From positions 1 through 62,631 of the forward strand of contig CAYRGJ010000019.1 in assembly GCA_964423835.1 (NCBI GenBank): 62,631 bases of DNA. Reading direction: 5' to 3'. The notes beneath the pieces were generated by a model that searched no databases, was not told the DNA's origin, and saw only the letters and a program-made list of their open reading frames with translations. This DNA is from JAFGCL01 sp964423835. Lineage in GTDB: Bacteria; Chloroflexota; Dehalococcoidia; UBA2247; RBG-13-53-26. A program made the position numbers and the translations under genes. This document shows, piece after piece, positions 1-9,093 of this stretch. Each line of letters starts with the position of its first letter. The first letter of the stretch is position 1.

Positions 1-3000
1 TCCCAGGAGCACTGAAGATCGCCGGGTCCACCGTCTTGTCGATGTCAATGGCCGGAGCCAAGCCATAGTAGTTCGAAGGATCCGTGGCGCTCACCGGTGG
101 GCCCTCCGGCGGCGTCCCCATGGCCGTCCCCAGGTTCTCGTACTCGCCCGCCACCGCAGTGCCGGTAGCGGTGAAGGTCCAGTTCTCGCTCAGGTCCAGC
201 AGTCCGTCATTATTCGTGTCGCCCACATTGTAGGAATGGTCAGCATCCACCACCGGGGCGATGACGCCGATCACGTTGTCGGTTACACCAACATCGCTCA
301 GCGGCACGTTCCCCGTGTTCGTCACCGTGTACGTCCAGATGACCTCGGCGCCCGCCGGGATGTTCAGCCCGTCAGACCCGTTGGTCACCTTGTCTATGGC
401 TATCCGAGGCTCCCGCACGCTCCACACATAGTCCTCGACCTCACCGCCGGCGGCGAAGTCAAGGTAGTCACCAGCGTCCAGGCTCCCTCCCGGAATAGCT
501 GCCGGGTCAAACAGCCGGAAGCGGGCATAGACATCCGCACCAGACACGTATGATGAGGGAATGGTCAACGGGATCACGTGCGCACCGGCCTCCAGATCAC
601 CGAAGTCGATGAGCTCGCCGGCATCAGCTATGTCCCCATCGTTGTTCCAGTCAAACCAGCCGGCCAGCCGGCCCGTCCCGCCGGCCACAGTAACGTTGAG
701 GTTCACCGTGGCACCCGGAGCCCAGAGTTGGGACAGATCACGGGTCACCCCGTCTTCGTCGTCGCTTGTCGCCAGGTCATCGCCATCGGCCTCGGGAGTA
801 GGCTGGCCCTGGACCTCGATGTCCCAGGACGATCCCAGCATCAGATCCGTAGAGGAATGCCGCGGCCCGTTCGCGGCCGCGGACGTTCCATAGGTCTCGG
901 GCAGGTCGCCCCAGTCACGCGAAGCCACAGGCGTAGTCACGCACTTGGTGAACGTGCCGGCGCCCGAGTACACCGTGTCGCAGTTGGTGATGTCTTCGTA
1001 GTCACCAGCCAGGAGTGTCACCTGGAAGCGGACGAAGAAGGTCTGGCCTGCCTCAAGGTCGCCGAGGGAGTAGCCGCCGGACACACTGAGCGGCAGCACG
1101 CCTTCGTCGGGCTGCCCGATCGGGGTCCAGTTGCTGCCGTCCTCACTCCACTCCGTGGTGTTGGCCACATATGTCGTGTTGTCCGGCGCTGCATCGTACA
1201 CGCGCACGGCATCCACCAGGACCGGGCCGGCGTTGTGAATGGTGATATCGTAGTAAACCGTGTCTCCCGGGTTGACGATGCCCTGGGGATCGGTATCGTT
1301 ATCGTCCACGATCCTCGCGCTCTTGGTTCCCTCCACAAGACGCAGCGGCGGGCATGAAGTGCCCACGTCCAGGCCGGGAGACCCTGCAGTGGCATTGGCA
1401 GGGTCTTCGCCCCAAGCGACTGCCAGCTTGCAGCCGGGCTCGCCACCGTACCCGGCACCCGAGACCGTGCGGCTCCATACCCGCGCCGCGGTCTGGTCAT
1501 AGGGTTCAGCGTCTGCGCCTGGCTCGAAAAGGCGCACCGACTGCAGGCGGTTGACCAGGATGCCGTTCTGTGAACCAGCCTCGGCGACGTCGTCACCGTC
1601 GGTGTCTACCGGGTCCGGGGTGCCATCGTTGTCCCAGTCCACATACACATACGTCCAATCTTCTGTGTCGCAGGCCGCCGTCACCCACAGGGGGCCGCCG
1701 TTCTCTGTCGAGCCACTGTTGGTGGGGTCCTTCCCCAGCCCCAGCCCGACCAGCGTCTCCGTGGTGAGGAAGTTGTCCGGGAAGAGGGTGAAGCTCCAGT
1801 CGTAGTCCCTGTACGTGGTGTCAACCGTGCCGATGGCGAATATGGGCTGGACCGTAGGGCTTCCGGAGCTGTCGGAGGCGAAGCAGTGCGCGCCCTGGCC
1901 GTTGGTCAGATCAATCGTCACCACGCCCCCCGCGGCCACGGGCAGCGTGGTATTCCCGACTCCGTATCGTTCAATGGTGATATAAGTGCTGTCCGGCCCG
2001 GGGTTGTACATGAAAAGGCGTGTCGCATAGGAGCCGTTTGTCACCCCCACCGGGCTCCAGTATGAGCTGCCCCAGGCGCTGGTCGGCAGGAGGTTCATGT
2101 CGCGCGACGCGTAATTTGAGCCAATGTCGCCGGTCACGAGCACCACCTGCACCGGCTTGGTGGCTCGTACTCGCGCTCCTTGGAGGATATCGGGGACCAG
2201 GGTGGCGCCGCCCTCTTGAAGGGTGACCGTAGTCTCGTAGGTTCCGTCGGCGTTAGCATCGATCTGGACGGTTGTATTGTTCTGGGAGGCCATAATAGAC
2301 AGCGCGCTGTACTCGAACATCGCTCCCGCGTTGCCCGTGTTCGTGCCCACCGGCGACTCGTAGGCCGTGCCCCATTCCGACGTGGAGTACATCTCGTGGG
2401 CAAAAGCGTTCAGAGTGCCGGAACCGCTGGCCCAGGTGGCACGGGCCATGGCAATTGAGCTGCTGGCGCCGACCTTGTCCTTGCCGTCGAAAAGGACCGG
2501 CAGTGAGCAATTCCAGTCGATCCGCACGTCGTCAACGGTCCAGTATTCGTAAGATTCCAGCTCGTCCAGCAAGACGAACCGGACGCGGGTATCCGCCGAG
2601 GCATAGCCTGGTATGGCGTAGCTCTTCGCTCCAACGTCAGCGGACGTGTCATACGTGTCCAGTGCGGTGTAGCTGTCCCCGTTGTCCGAAGAGATCTGCA
2701 GCTGGAGGCGGTCCCCGTTGGCGTCGATGCCGTTTTGCCCCAGGTTGAAGCTGAGGGTGGCGCATCCGCCACCCGTGGAGAGGTCCACTCCGCGGTCGAT
2801 GCTGTCGCCAGCTTCGGCACCGGTGGTGGACCGGAAACGCAGCGTGCCGGAAGTGATGTAAATAGACCCACCAGTGGGTTCCCCATCATCATTCGTTTCC
2901 ACCCAGTTGGACGACCAGGGGGTGTTGCCGTTGTTGTTGTTGTAGGCGGCTGTTCCAAACTGGTCGAGCACGTAGGACTGCGGACTGACTGCCCTGGGCA

Positions 3001-3493
3001 CGGGAACCGCATTGTACGGGATGATGACGTCGCCCGCTTGGAGCACGTCATTGGCATCAGTCGGGGTCACGGCCACGCCAGCGATGTTGGGCGCGCAGCC
3101 GTCAGCAGCTTTGCCATTGCCCCAGATCTGCACGCCATCGGGATTGGCGGCGCTGTAGATCTCGGCGCCGGTGGGATTGGCGATGTCCGAGGCGTAGCCG
3201 TCCTCCCACTGGTCGTAGTACACGTACGTGCCGTCAACTGCGACGGCGATGGAGAAGTATGTGTACATGGGGCTACTGGCATCATCGTTGATGGCGTCCA
3301 AAACCGTAAACCCGTCGGCCTCGGGCAGGGTGACATAGAACACCTGCACCGGTGCCGGGTTGGCGGCCACTGCCGGCCCGGGCCCCGTGGTCAACGGCAC
3401 CAGCGCTACCAGCGCCAGTGCCACCCCTATGAGCAATGCGGGACCCAGCCTGGAAAATACGGACCTACGATTCGAGGACGTGAAGATACCCAT
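1..3493 (-). CDS. Giant secreted repeat protein, 5' part (partial at window edge)
   Basis: One uninterrupted frame runs from an ATG at 3493 to the left edge (about 1,164 codons seen, no stop). The start follows a GGAGG ribosome site. Residues 1-45 form a signal peptide (positive N-terminus, then a long Leu/Ala/Val stretch ending near AVAAN). The N-terminal half has two similar blocks, around residues 375 and 475, with SEWGTAYESPVG and SAWGSSYWSPVG, resembling IgGFc-binding-type N-domains. Around residues 720-790 there is a DUF11-like domain (VNPGDTVYYDITIHNAG), near residue 1020 a GEVED-type motif (GGEVEDYVW), then another DUF11-like unit (IDKVTNGSD, IDKTVDPA). The codon usage is GC-rich like its neighbours. 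It is probably an extracellular adhesin or sheath protein; ligand unknown. The C-terminal anchoring region lies outside the window. Confidence 0.85.
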   Translation of the reverse strand, partial: MGIFTSSNRRSVFSRLGPALLIGVALALVALVPLTTGPGPAVAANPAPVQVFYVTLPEADGFTVLDAINDDASSPMYTYFSIAVAVDGTYVYYDQWEDGYASDIANPTGAEIYSAANPDGVQIWGNGKAADGCAPNIAGVAVTPTDANDVLQAGDVIIPYNAVPVPRAVSPQSYVLDQFGTAAYNNNNGNTPWSSNWVETNDDGEPTGGSIYITSGTLRFRSTTGAEAGDSIDRGVDLSTGGGCATLSFNLGQNGIDANGDRLQLQISSDNGDSYTALDTYDTSADVGAKSYAIPGYASADTRVRFVLLDELESYEYWTVDDVRIDWNCSLPVLFDGKDKVGASSSIAMARATWASGSGTLNAFAHEMYSTSEWGTAYESPVGTNTGNAGAMFEYSALSIMASQNNTTVQIDANADGTYETTVTLQEGGATLVPDILQGARVRATKPVQVVLVTGDIGSNYASRDMNLLPTSAWGSSYWSPVGVTNGSYATRLFMYNPGPDSTYITIERYGVGNTTLPVAAGGVVTIDLTNGQGAHCFASDSSGSPTVQPIFAIGTVDTTYRDYDWSFTLFPDNFLTTETLVGLGLGKDPTNSGSTENGGPLWVTAACDTEDWTYVYVDWDNDGTPDPVDTDGDDVAEAGSQNGILVNRLQSVRLFEPGADAEPYDQTAARVWSRTVSGAGYGGEPGCKLAVAWGEDPANATAGSPGLDVGTSCPPLRLVEGTKSARIVDDNDTDPQGIVNPGDTVYYDITIHNAGPVLVDAVRVYDAAPDNTTYVANTTEWSEDGSNWTPIGQPDEGVLPLSVSGGYSLGDLEAGQTFFVRFQVTLLAGDYEDITNCDTVYSGAGTFTKCVTTPVASRDWGDLPETYGTSAAANGPRHSSTDLMLGSSWDIEVQGQPTPEADGDDLATSDDEDGVTRDLSQLWAPGATVNLNVTVAGGTGRLAGWFDWNNDGDIADAGELIDFGDLEAGAHVIPLTIPSSYVSGADVYARFRLFDPAAIPGGSLDAGDYLDFAAGGEVEDYVWSVREPRIAIDKVTNGSDGLNIPAGAEVIWTYTVTNTGNVPLSDVGVTDNVIGVIAPVVDADHSYNVGDTNNDGLLDLSENWTFTATGTAVAGEYENLGTAMGTPPEGPPVSATDPSNYYGLAPAIDIDKTVDPAIFSAPG

Positions 3494-3597
3494 CTCCCTC
3501 CGCCTTTCCGCCCGTTTATGGGCGTGACCAGATAGTGGTACTGCGCCTAAGCTTCCTCCGGGCACCCCCTCGTGCCCATCCCCCAGGAAAAAACAAC

Positions 3598-3623
3598 AAA
3601 CCGACCCTTCGAAGGGTCGGTTT
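3598..3623 (-). terminator. Perfect 26-nt palindromic terminator within leader A
   Basis: The palindrome reads AAACCGACCC-TTCGAA-GGGTCGGTTT and on the minus strand is followed by a T-rich run (TTTGTTGTTTTTT). It lies between a promoter and the start codon of the surface gene, so it should act as a conditional terminator. Its 5' arm (AAACC) is also the 3' end of the conserved core, so the two structures compete. Confidence 0.75.
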
Positions 3624-3676
3624 CACTACTGGCTCCCCGGCCGCCCCAGTGACCATTGCGGGCGGCGGATCAACGC
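3598..3676 (-). ncRNA. Structured leader RNA, copy A (candidate riboswitch/attenuator)
   Basis: Upstream of the giant surface-protein gene the minus strand carries box 1 (GCGTTGATCCG, 3676-3666), an 11-nt spacer, and a 36-nt core (3654-3619) that begins GGTCACTGGGG and ends GTAGTGAAACC. The core can fold as an outer CACT/AGTG stem around a GGC/GCC hairpin. It runs directly into a terminator. The same box, core and terminator order occurs at 51550-51633 on the other strand. I do not recognise it as a known riboswitch class. Confidence 0.7.
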
Positions 3677-3748
3677 TCCCCTCTCTGTATGCCCAGCTGC
3701 AGGTGGGTGAGAGCCGGGACCTCTGCTATGCGGTTCTATTAAGTTACA

Positions 3749-3778
3749 GTAATAGCATGAATCAATAGGCCCTGTCAA
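3749..3778 (-). promoter_or_regulatory. Sigma70-type promoter of leader A
   Basis: On the minus strand TTGACA (3778-3773), an 18-nt spacer and TATTAC (3754-3749). The predicted RNA starts about 250 nt ahead of the ATG at 3493 and includes the structured leader. The same 18-nt geometry occurs at the second leader copy. The rest of 3494-3964 holds no supported gene. Confidence 0.65.
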
Positions 3779-3964
3779 GAGGTCTGCGATATACACATGC
3801 TCCAAACGTGAGCGATGTACTCGACTGGGATTTGCCCTTCTCGGCCCATTGCCTGCCAGCGTCCCCCTCATGGCCGGCAGGCCCTCCGGGCCACCGCGTT
3901 TACCTTGACCGGGCCCAGCAGCGAATGCTAACATCAGGAACGGGTTTTCTGTACAGAGAGGAGC

Positions 3965-5305
3965 ATGCTCAGCGTGGACTGGAAAGAGGAATACAATAAG
4001 AGGTTGGTTTCGGCGGAGGATGCCGTACAGGCGGTCAAGTCAAACGACTATGTCGTCTTCGCCCAGCCGGAGGCCCCGGCCCTGGCCCTGGCCCTGGTCA
4101 GCCGGGTAGGGGACATCAGCGGCATCCGGATCATGGGCGGCGGAGGCAGCGACTTACCTATATATGATGCCGGCTGGTACGACAGCTTCCCGGATGCCTT
4201 CTCCCTGGAGACATCCTATGTCCTGCCCCTCATCCGCGACCTCATCGCCCAGAAGAAATCCGACTTCATTGTCAGCGGCCTGGCCGGCGTGCCCGACATC
4301 GGCGCCGGCATGCCCAAGCCCATCGATGTGTTCATGGTCCAGATCTCTCCCCCGGACGAGCACGGGTTCTGCAGCTTCGGCAACTCCCTGTGGATGAAGA
4401 AGGAGTGGGCCCGGTCGGCCAAGATCGTCATGGGCGAGGTCAACAAGAATATCATCCGCACCTACGGCGACAACTACATCCACGTCTCCGAGATCGACTA
4501 CTTCATTGAGCACACCCCCAGTGGCAAGGTGCCCGGCGGCACCGACATCCTGGGCCGCAAGACCACCGGGCCCGGGGAGCTGGAGAAGACCGTGGCCGGC
4601 TACGTGGGCACCATCGTCAAGGACGGCGACTGCCTGGAGATAGGCGTCGGCGGCACGGCCGAGTGGGTGGCCCAGTTCGGCGGCCTGGAGACCAAGCATG
4701 AGCTGGGATGGCACTCCGAGAACACCGTGCGCGGCATCGGCACCCTGGTCATGAACGGCGTCATGACCGGCAGCCGCAAGGCCATCAACATCGGCAAGTG
4801 CGTGGCCACCGCGGTCGGCGGAGGGTCCAAGGAGGAGATGGACTTCATCGCCAACAACCCCATCTTCGAGGTGTACTCCTCGTCCTACGCCCTGAACCCC
4901 AAGATCATCTGCCAGAACGACAACGTGGTGGCCATCAACAGCGCCATCGCCATTGACCTCACCGGGCAGATCGCCGCCGAGTCCGTGGGCACGGTCATGA
5001 CCAGCGGGTCGGGGGGTCAGCTCTCCTTCGCCATAGGCGCCTACCTGTCAAGGGGCGGTCGCAGCGTGGTGGCCATCCCATCCACAGCCAAGGGCGGGCA
5101 GCTCTCCCGCATCATCCCCATGCTCGAGCCCGGCACGGTGGTGAGCACGCCGCGCACCCTGGCGGACCACGTGGTGACGGAGTACGGCATCGCCCGCCTC
5201 AAGGGCAAGACCCAGAGGGAGAGGGCCCTGGAGCTGATCGCCGTGGCCCACCCCGATTTCCGGGCCGAGCTCAAGAAAGAAGCGGAAAGGCTGTACTGGC
5301 CCTGA
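3965..5305 (+). CDS. Acetyl-CoA hydrolase/4-hydroxybutyrate CoA-transferase family protein
   Basis: 446 residues, about normal for the family. Class I CoA-transferases move CoA between acids through a glutamyl-CoA intermediate. The motif HSEN places the likely catalytic glutamate at residue 252, at the position of HTEM in 4-hydroxybutyrate CoA-transferases. GVGGTAEW and DLTGQIAAESVG match the conserved acyl-CoA site, and the C-terminus contains VVTEYGIARLKGKT, typical of the family. The ATG follows GAGAGGAG. Its stop overlaps the start of the next gene (fabF-like) by one base, so the two are translationally coupled. The true substrate (acetate, 4-hydroxybutyrate, butyrate or another acid) cannot be told from sequence. 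Confidence 0.88.
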   Translation: MLSVDWKEEYNKRLVSAEDAVQAVKSNDYVVFAQPEAPALALALVSRVGDISGIRIMGGGGSDLPIYDAGWYDSFPDAFSLETSYVLPLIRDLIAQKKSDFIVSGLAGVPDIGAGMPKPIDVFMVQISPPDEHGFCSFGNSLWMKKEWARSAKIVMGEVNKNIIRTYGDNYIHVSEIDYFIEHTPSGKVPGGTDILGRKTTGPGELEKTVAGYVGTIVKDGDCLEIGVGGTAEWVAQFGGLETKHELGWHSENTVRGIGTLVMNGVMTGSRKAINIGKCVATAVGGGSKEEMDFIANNPIFEVYSSSYALNPKIICQNDNVVAINSAIAIDLTGQIAAESVGTVMTSGSGGQLSFAIGAYLSRGGRSVVAIPSTAKGGQLSRIIPMLEPGTVVSTPRTLADHVVTEYGIARLKGKTQRERALELIAVAHPDFRAELKKEAERLYWP

Positions 5306-6543
5306 TGAGCACCCGGATCGTGGTCACCGGCCTGGGGACGATCTGCCCCCTTGGCTCGGACGTCCCGCAGACCTGGGACGCCCTGCTGAGCGGCCGGTCG
5401 GGATGCGGCCCCATCACCCTCTTCGATGCGGCCTCTTTCGAGACCCGGATCGCCGCCGAGGTGAAGGGCTTTGACCCCTCGCAGCACTTCGAGCACCGGG
5501 AAGCCCGGCGCATGGACCGCTACACCCAGTTTGCCACCGTGGCCAGCCTTCAGGCAGTGAAGCAGGCCAACCTGGACTGCGAGAAGGAGGGCACCAATGT
5601 CGGCGTGCTGATCGGGAGCGGCATCGGCGGCATAACCACCCTGTCGGCCCAAATGGCCACCCTGGCCGAGAAGGGGCCCCGGCGCATCAGCCCGCTGCTG
5701 GTTCCCATGATGATCGCGGACGCCGCCGCCGGGCACGTCTCCATCATGCTGGGGGCCAAGGGCATGAACTTCTGCGCCACCTCGGCCTGCTCCAGCGGCG
5801 CCGATGCCGTCGGGGAGGCCTGCGAGATCATCCGCCGCGGCGACGCCCAGGCCATGATCGCCGGCGGGGCCGAGGCGCCCATCACCGCCATATCCATCGC
5901 CGGCTTCAACGCTGCCGGGGCGCTCTCGGTGCACAACGATGAGCCGCATAAGGCCTCCCGCCCCTTCGACGCCCAGCGCGACGGCTTCGTCATGGGGGAA
6001 GGCGCGGCGGTCCTGGTGCTGGAGAGCCTGGAGCACGCTCTGGCTCGAGACGCGCACATACTGGCCGAGCTGGCGGCCTACGGGGCCACCTCCGATGCCT
6101 TCCACATCACCCAGCCGGCCCAGGACGGCGAGGGCGGGGCCAAGGCCATGCAGATGGCCCTGCGCAAGGCCGCGATGAGCCCGGCGGACGTCGACTACAT
6201 CAACGCCCACGGCACGTCCACGGCCATGAACGACAAGTGCGAGACCATGGCCATCAAGTCGGTCTTCGGCGAGCAGGCCTACCGCATCCCGGTGAGCTCC
6301 ACCAAGTCCATGATGGGGCATCTCATCGGGGCCGCCGGCGCCATTGAGGCCATCGTCTGCGTCCTGGCCATACAGAACGGGGTTGTGCCGCCCACCATCA
6401 ACCTGGAAAACCGCGACCCGGAATGCGACCTGGACTACGTACCCAACACTCCGCGGCAGCACAAGGTCAGGGCCGCCATGTCCAACTCCTTTGGATTTGG
6501 CGGGCACAACTCCGTGCTCTTGTTCAAACAGTACGCGGGCTAG
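5305..6543 (+). CDS. fabF: Beta-ketoacyl-ACP synthase II
   Basis: 412 residues, full length for KAS II. It catalyses decarboxylative condensation of malonyl-ACP with acyl-ACP in fatty-acid elongation. The Cys-His-His triad is visible: Cys162 in TSACSSGADA, His in NAHGTST and His in MMGHLIGAAGA. The glycine-rich C-terminal NSFGFGGHN is intact. The start codon overlaps the preceding CoA-transferase stop, and recJ follows after 13 bp, so the three probably form one transcript. No other fab genes are nearby, so it may serve a specialised acyl chain; the sequence itself looks like an ordinary FabF. Confidence 0.93.
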   Translation: MSTRIVVTGLGTICPLGSDVPQTWDALLSGRSGCGPITLFDAASFETRIAAEVKGFDPSQHFEHREARRMDRYTQFATVASLQAVKQANLDCEKEGTNVGVLIGSGIGGITTLSAQMATLAEKGPRRISPLLVPMMIADAAAGHVSIMLGAKGMNFCATSACSSGADAVGEACEIIRRGDAQAMIAGGAEAPITAISIAGFNAAGALSVHNDEPHKASRPFDAQRDGFVMGEGAAVLVLESLEHALARDAHILAELAAYGATSDAFHITQPAQDGEGGAKAMQMALRKAAMSPADVDYINAHGTSTAMNDKCETMAIKSVFGEQAYRIPVSSTKSMMGHLIGAAGAIEAIVCVLAIQNGVVPPTINLENRDPECDLDYVPNTPRQHKVRAAMSNSFGFGGHNSVLLFKQYAG

Positions 6544-6556
6544 GACGGTCAGGCTA

Positions 6557-8239
6557 GTGAACCACCGGCGCTGGAGGGTACTTCCCTCCCCCCCGCCCGG
6601 CTTTCTGCAGGGGATGGGGAATCCCCCCCTGGTCAATCAGTTGCTCTTCAACCGCGGCATCACTGATCAGGCCGCGGCGGAATCCTTCCTGGCCATCGGC
6701 CCGGACCTGGGCCACGACCCTGCCCTGCTGACCGACATTGACCTGGCGGTGGCCCGCATCCAGCGAGCGCTGGCGGCTGGGGAGAAGATCGGGGTCTACG
6801 GCGATTTCGACGCTGATGGCATCTGCGGGACGGCGGTCCTGGTGGAGGGCCTGTCCCGCCTGGGCGGGCGGATGGTTTCCTATTTCCCGCACCGGGTCCA
6901 GGAAGGTTACGGGCTCAACGCCGATTCACTCGATTCCCTGCAGGCTCAGGGCGTCTCTCTGATCATCACGGTGGACTGCGGCATCAGCAACACCGATGAG
7001 GTGGCTTACGCCCGGGGCCACGGGCTGGATGTCATCATCACCGATCATCACAACGTCATGTCCCGGCTGCCGCCGGCCCTGGCGGTGGTCAACGCCAAGC
7101 GGGACGACTCCTCCTATCCCTTCACCCAGCTGGCGGGAGCCGGGGTGGCCTACAAGCTGCTGCAGGCGGTCTGCCGGGCGCAGGGAGGCGAGCACGGCCT
7201 GGAGGAGATGCTGGACCTGGTGGCCATCGCCACCGTGGCCGACAAGGTGCCCCTCCTGGACGAGAACCGCTACCTGGTGCAGAAGGGGCTGCAGGTCCTG
7301 AGGCGCACCCGCCGGCCCGGGCTGCAGGCCATGATACAGACCTGCCGGCTGTCGCCACAGCATGTGGATACGGAGGCCATATCCTGGACCATAGGCCCGC
7401 GGCTGAACGCTCCGGGGAGGCTGGACCACGCCATTACCAGCTACCGGCTGATCATGTCCGCCTCCGTTGACGAGGCCCGCCCGCTGGCGCAGCTGCTGGA
7501 CGAGAAGAACCAGGAGAGGCAGAAGCTGACCGAGGAGTTCCTGGGTAAGGCCAGGGAGCAGCTGGGGCCGGAGGGCACGCAGAGGCCGGCCCTGGTGGTC
7601 GGCGGCGAGGACTACCCTTCGGGCATAGCCGGGCTCATCGCGGGACGGCTGGCGGAGCAGTTCTACCGGCCGTCCTTCGTCTATGAGCTGAAGGAGAGCA
7701 GCGCCTCCGGCAGCGCCCGCAGCATCCCCGAGTTCGATGTGGTCGGCGCCCTCGGGCAGTGCCGCGACCTGCTGCAGCGGTTCGGCGGCCACCCCAGCGC
7801 CGCCGGGTTCGGCCTGCCCCGGGAGAACCTGGAGGCCTTCGAGGACCGGCTGCTGGAGATAGCCGCCAGACAGCTGGCCGGGGTGGACCTGCGGCCTCAC
7901 CTGAACGTGGACGTGGCCATGCCCCTGTCGAGCATCGGGGGCAAGACCTACCGGCAGATGGAGAGGTTCGCCCCCTTCGGCCAGGAGAACCCCGTCCCGG
8001 TCCTGCTGTCCCGCCGGGCGGCGGTGGTCGAGTGCCGACCCATCGGCGCCACCTCGCAGCACCTCAGGCTCAGGCTGAGGGACGGGAGGATCACCTGGAA
8101 GGCCATCGGCTTCGATCTGGGGCCCCTGGCCTCGGAGATCGCCCCCGAGATCGACGTGGTCTACAACCTGGTCGTGGACCGGTGGAACGGCGAGGAGACC
8201 CTGGGCCTCAACGTCCTGGACTTTGCCCCGTCCATGTGA
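6557..8239 (+). CDS. recJ: Single-stranded-DNA-specific exonuclease RecJ
   Basis: I place the start at a GTG (6557), where the protein begins VNHRRWRVLP as RecJ proteins do; longer upstream starts would overlap fabF. The 560 residues carry the DHH phosphoesterase motifs in order: YGDFDADGICGTA, TVDCGISN, ITDHHN and ATVADKVPL, then the DHHA1 motif RFGGHPSAAGF and a C-terminal OB-like region. RecJ degrades single-stranded DNA 5' to 3' in recombination and mismatch repair, using Mn or Mg bound by the Asp and His residues. It ends 14 bp from the convergent lgt gene. Confidence 0.93.
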   Translation: MNHRRWRVLPSPPPGFLQGMGNPPLVNQLLFNRGITDQAAAESFLAIGPDLGHDPALLTDIDLAVARIQRALAAGEKIGVYGDFDADGICGTAVLVEGLSRLGGRMVSYFPHRVQEGYGLNADSLDSLQAQGVSLIITVDCGISNTDEVAYARGHGLDVIITDHHNVMSRLPPALAVVNAKRDDSSYPFTQLAGAGVAYKLLQAVCRAQGGEHGLEEMLDLVAIATVADKVPLLDENRYLVQKGLQVLRRTRRPGLQAMIQTCRLSPQHVDTEAISWTIGPRLNAPGRLDHAITSYRLIMSASVDEARPLAQLLDEKNQERQKLTEEFLGKAREQLGPEGTQRPALVVGGEDYPSGIAGLIAGRLAEQFYRPSFVYELKESSASGSARSIPEFDVVGALGQCRDLLQRFGGHPSAAGFGLPRENLEAFEDRLLEIAARQLAGVDLRPHLNVDVAMPLSSIGGKTYRQMERFAPFGQENPVPVLLSRRAAVVECRPIGATSQHLRLRLRDGRITWKAIGFDLGPLASEIAPEIDVVYNLVVDRWNGEETLGLNVLDFAPSM

Positions 8240-8253
8240 CAGGACGCACCGGC

Positions 8254-9081
8254 CTACGGCTGCGGCGCCGGCTCGGCCGGCTGTGGCGGCGGCTCGGGCT
8301 CGGGCTTCACCAGGCGCGTCTTGCGCACAATGAGCATCACCACGGCAAAGACGAAGATGCCTATGGAGATGACGTGCGACTGGTGCAGCGGCCCGCCCCA
8401 CACCAGGGCCTCCGCCCGGTACCAGCTGATGATGAACCTTCCCACGCCATATAGGGCCAGGCTCACCAGGAAGAGGCTCCCATCGGGCGCCAGCCGCTTC
8501 CAGAGGCGCCACAGGATCACCAGCATCACCACATTCCACAGGATCTCGTAGACTGGCGCCGGGTGCGTGGCCTCGAGCAGGGGTGTGTACCCCATGGAGA
8601 GCTCGTGGGTGTAGACCAGGCCCCAGGGCAGCGTGGTCACCGCCCCCACTGCGTCGCCGTTGAGCGTGCAGCCGATGCGGCCGATCGACAGGCCGGCGAA
8701 GATGCCGGGGGCCGCCGCGTCGGCGAACTTCCCCAGCGAGAACTTGGCGATGCGCGAGTAGACCGCCACGGCCAGGGTCCCTCCGATCAGGCACCCGTAC
8801 CAGCCCAGGCCGCCTTCCTGCACCGCCAGTATCTTCCCCGGGTTGTGGCTGTAGTACTCGGCCCAGTTGTCGATCACGTTGGTCACCCGCGCGCCGATGA
8901 AGCCGAAGATCACCGCCCACAGGGCGGCGCTGAAGGTAATGTCGTCCTTGATGCCCACCCTCCGGGCCAGCCACACCGTCACCCCCACCCCCACGCACGT
9001 GCCGATGAACATGAGCACGCCGTGCCAGCCGACGTCGAGGGAGCCTATGGACACTATGGTGGGATCAAGGTTGATATTCAT
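8254..9081 (-). CDS. lgt: Prolipoprotein diacylglyceryl transferase
   Basis: 275 residues with about seven hydrophobic segments. Lgt transfers diacylglycerol from phosphatidylglycerol to the lipobox cysteine of prolipoproteins at the membrane. The signature is seen as GRIGCTLNGDAVG, with HPAPVYE matching the family's HPxQxYE, and an early histidine in GWHGVL. The C-terminal tail is rich in Pro and Glu (PEPEPPPQPAEP). An AGGAGG site precedes the ATG. It lies 12 bp downstream of ftsY, so membrane-protein targeting and lipoprotein maturation are cotranscribed. Predicted lipoproteins are encoded elsewhere in this window. Confidence 0.92.
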   Translation of the reverse strand: MNINLDPTIVSIGSLDVGWHGVLMFIGTCVGVGVTVWLARRVGIKDDITFSAALWAVIFGFIGARVTNVIDNWAEYYSHNPGKILAVQEGGLGWYGCLIGGTLAVAVYSRIAKFSLGKFADAAAPGIFAGLSIGRIGCTLNGDAVGAVTTLPWGLVYTHELSMGYTPLLEATHPAPVYEILWNVVMLVILWRLWKRLAPDGSLFLVSLALYGVGRFIISWYRAEALVWGGPLHQSHVISIGIFVFAVVMLIVRKTRLVKPEPEPPPQPAEPAPQP

Positions 9082-9093
9082 GAGGCTATCCTC

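Noticed and set aside
3598..3680. Assigning leader A to c-di-GMP (GEMM), cobalamin or ydaO classes
   Set aside because: Partial word matches exist (CACTG, GGGGAGCC, GTGAAACC), but the order and the conserved cores of those classes are absent.
5041..8998. Very long minus-strand open frames opposite fabF and recJ
   Set aside because: They are antisense shadows caused by high GC third positions; the plus-strand genes have motifs and ribosome sites, the shadows do not.
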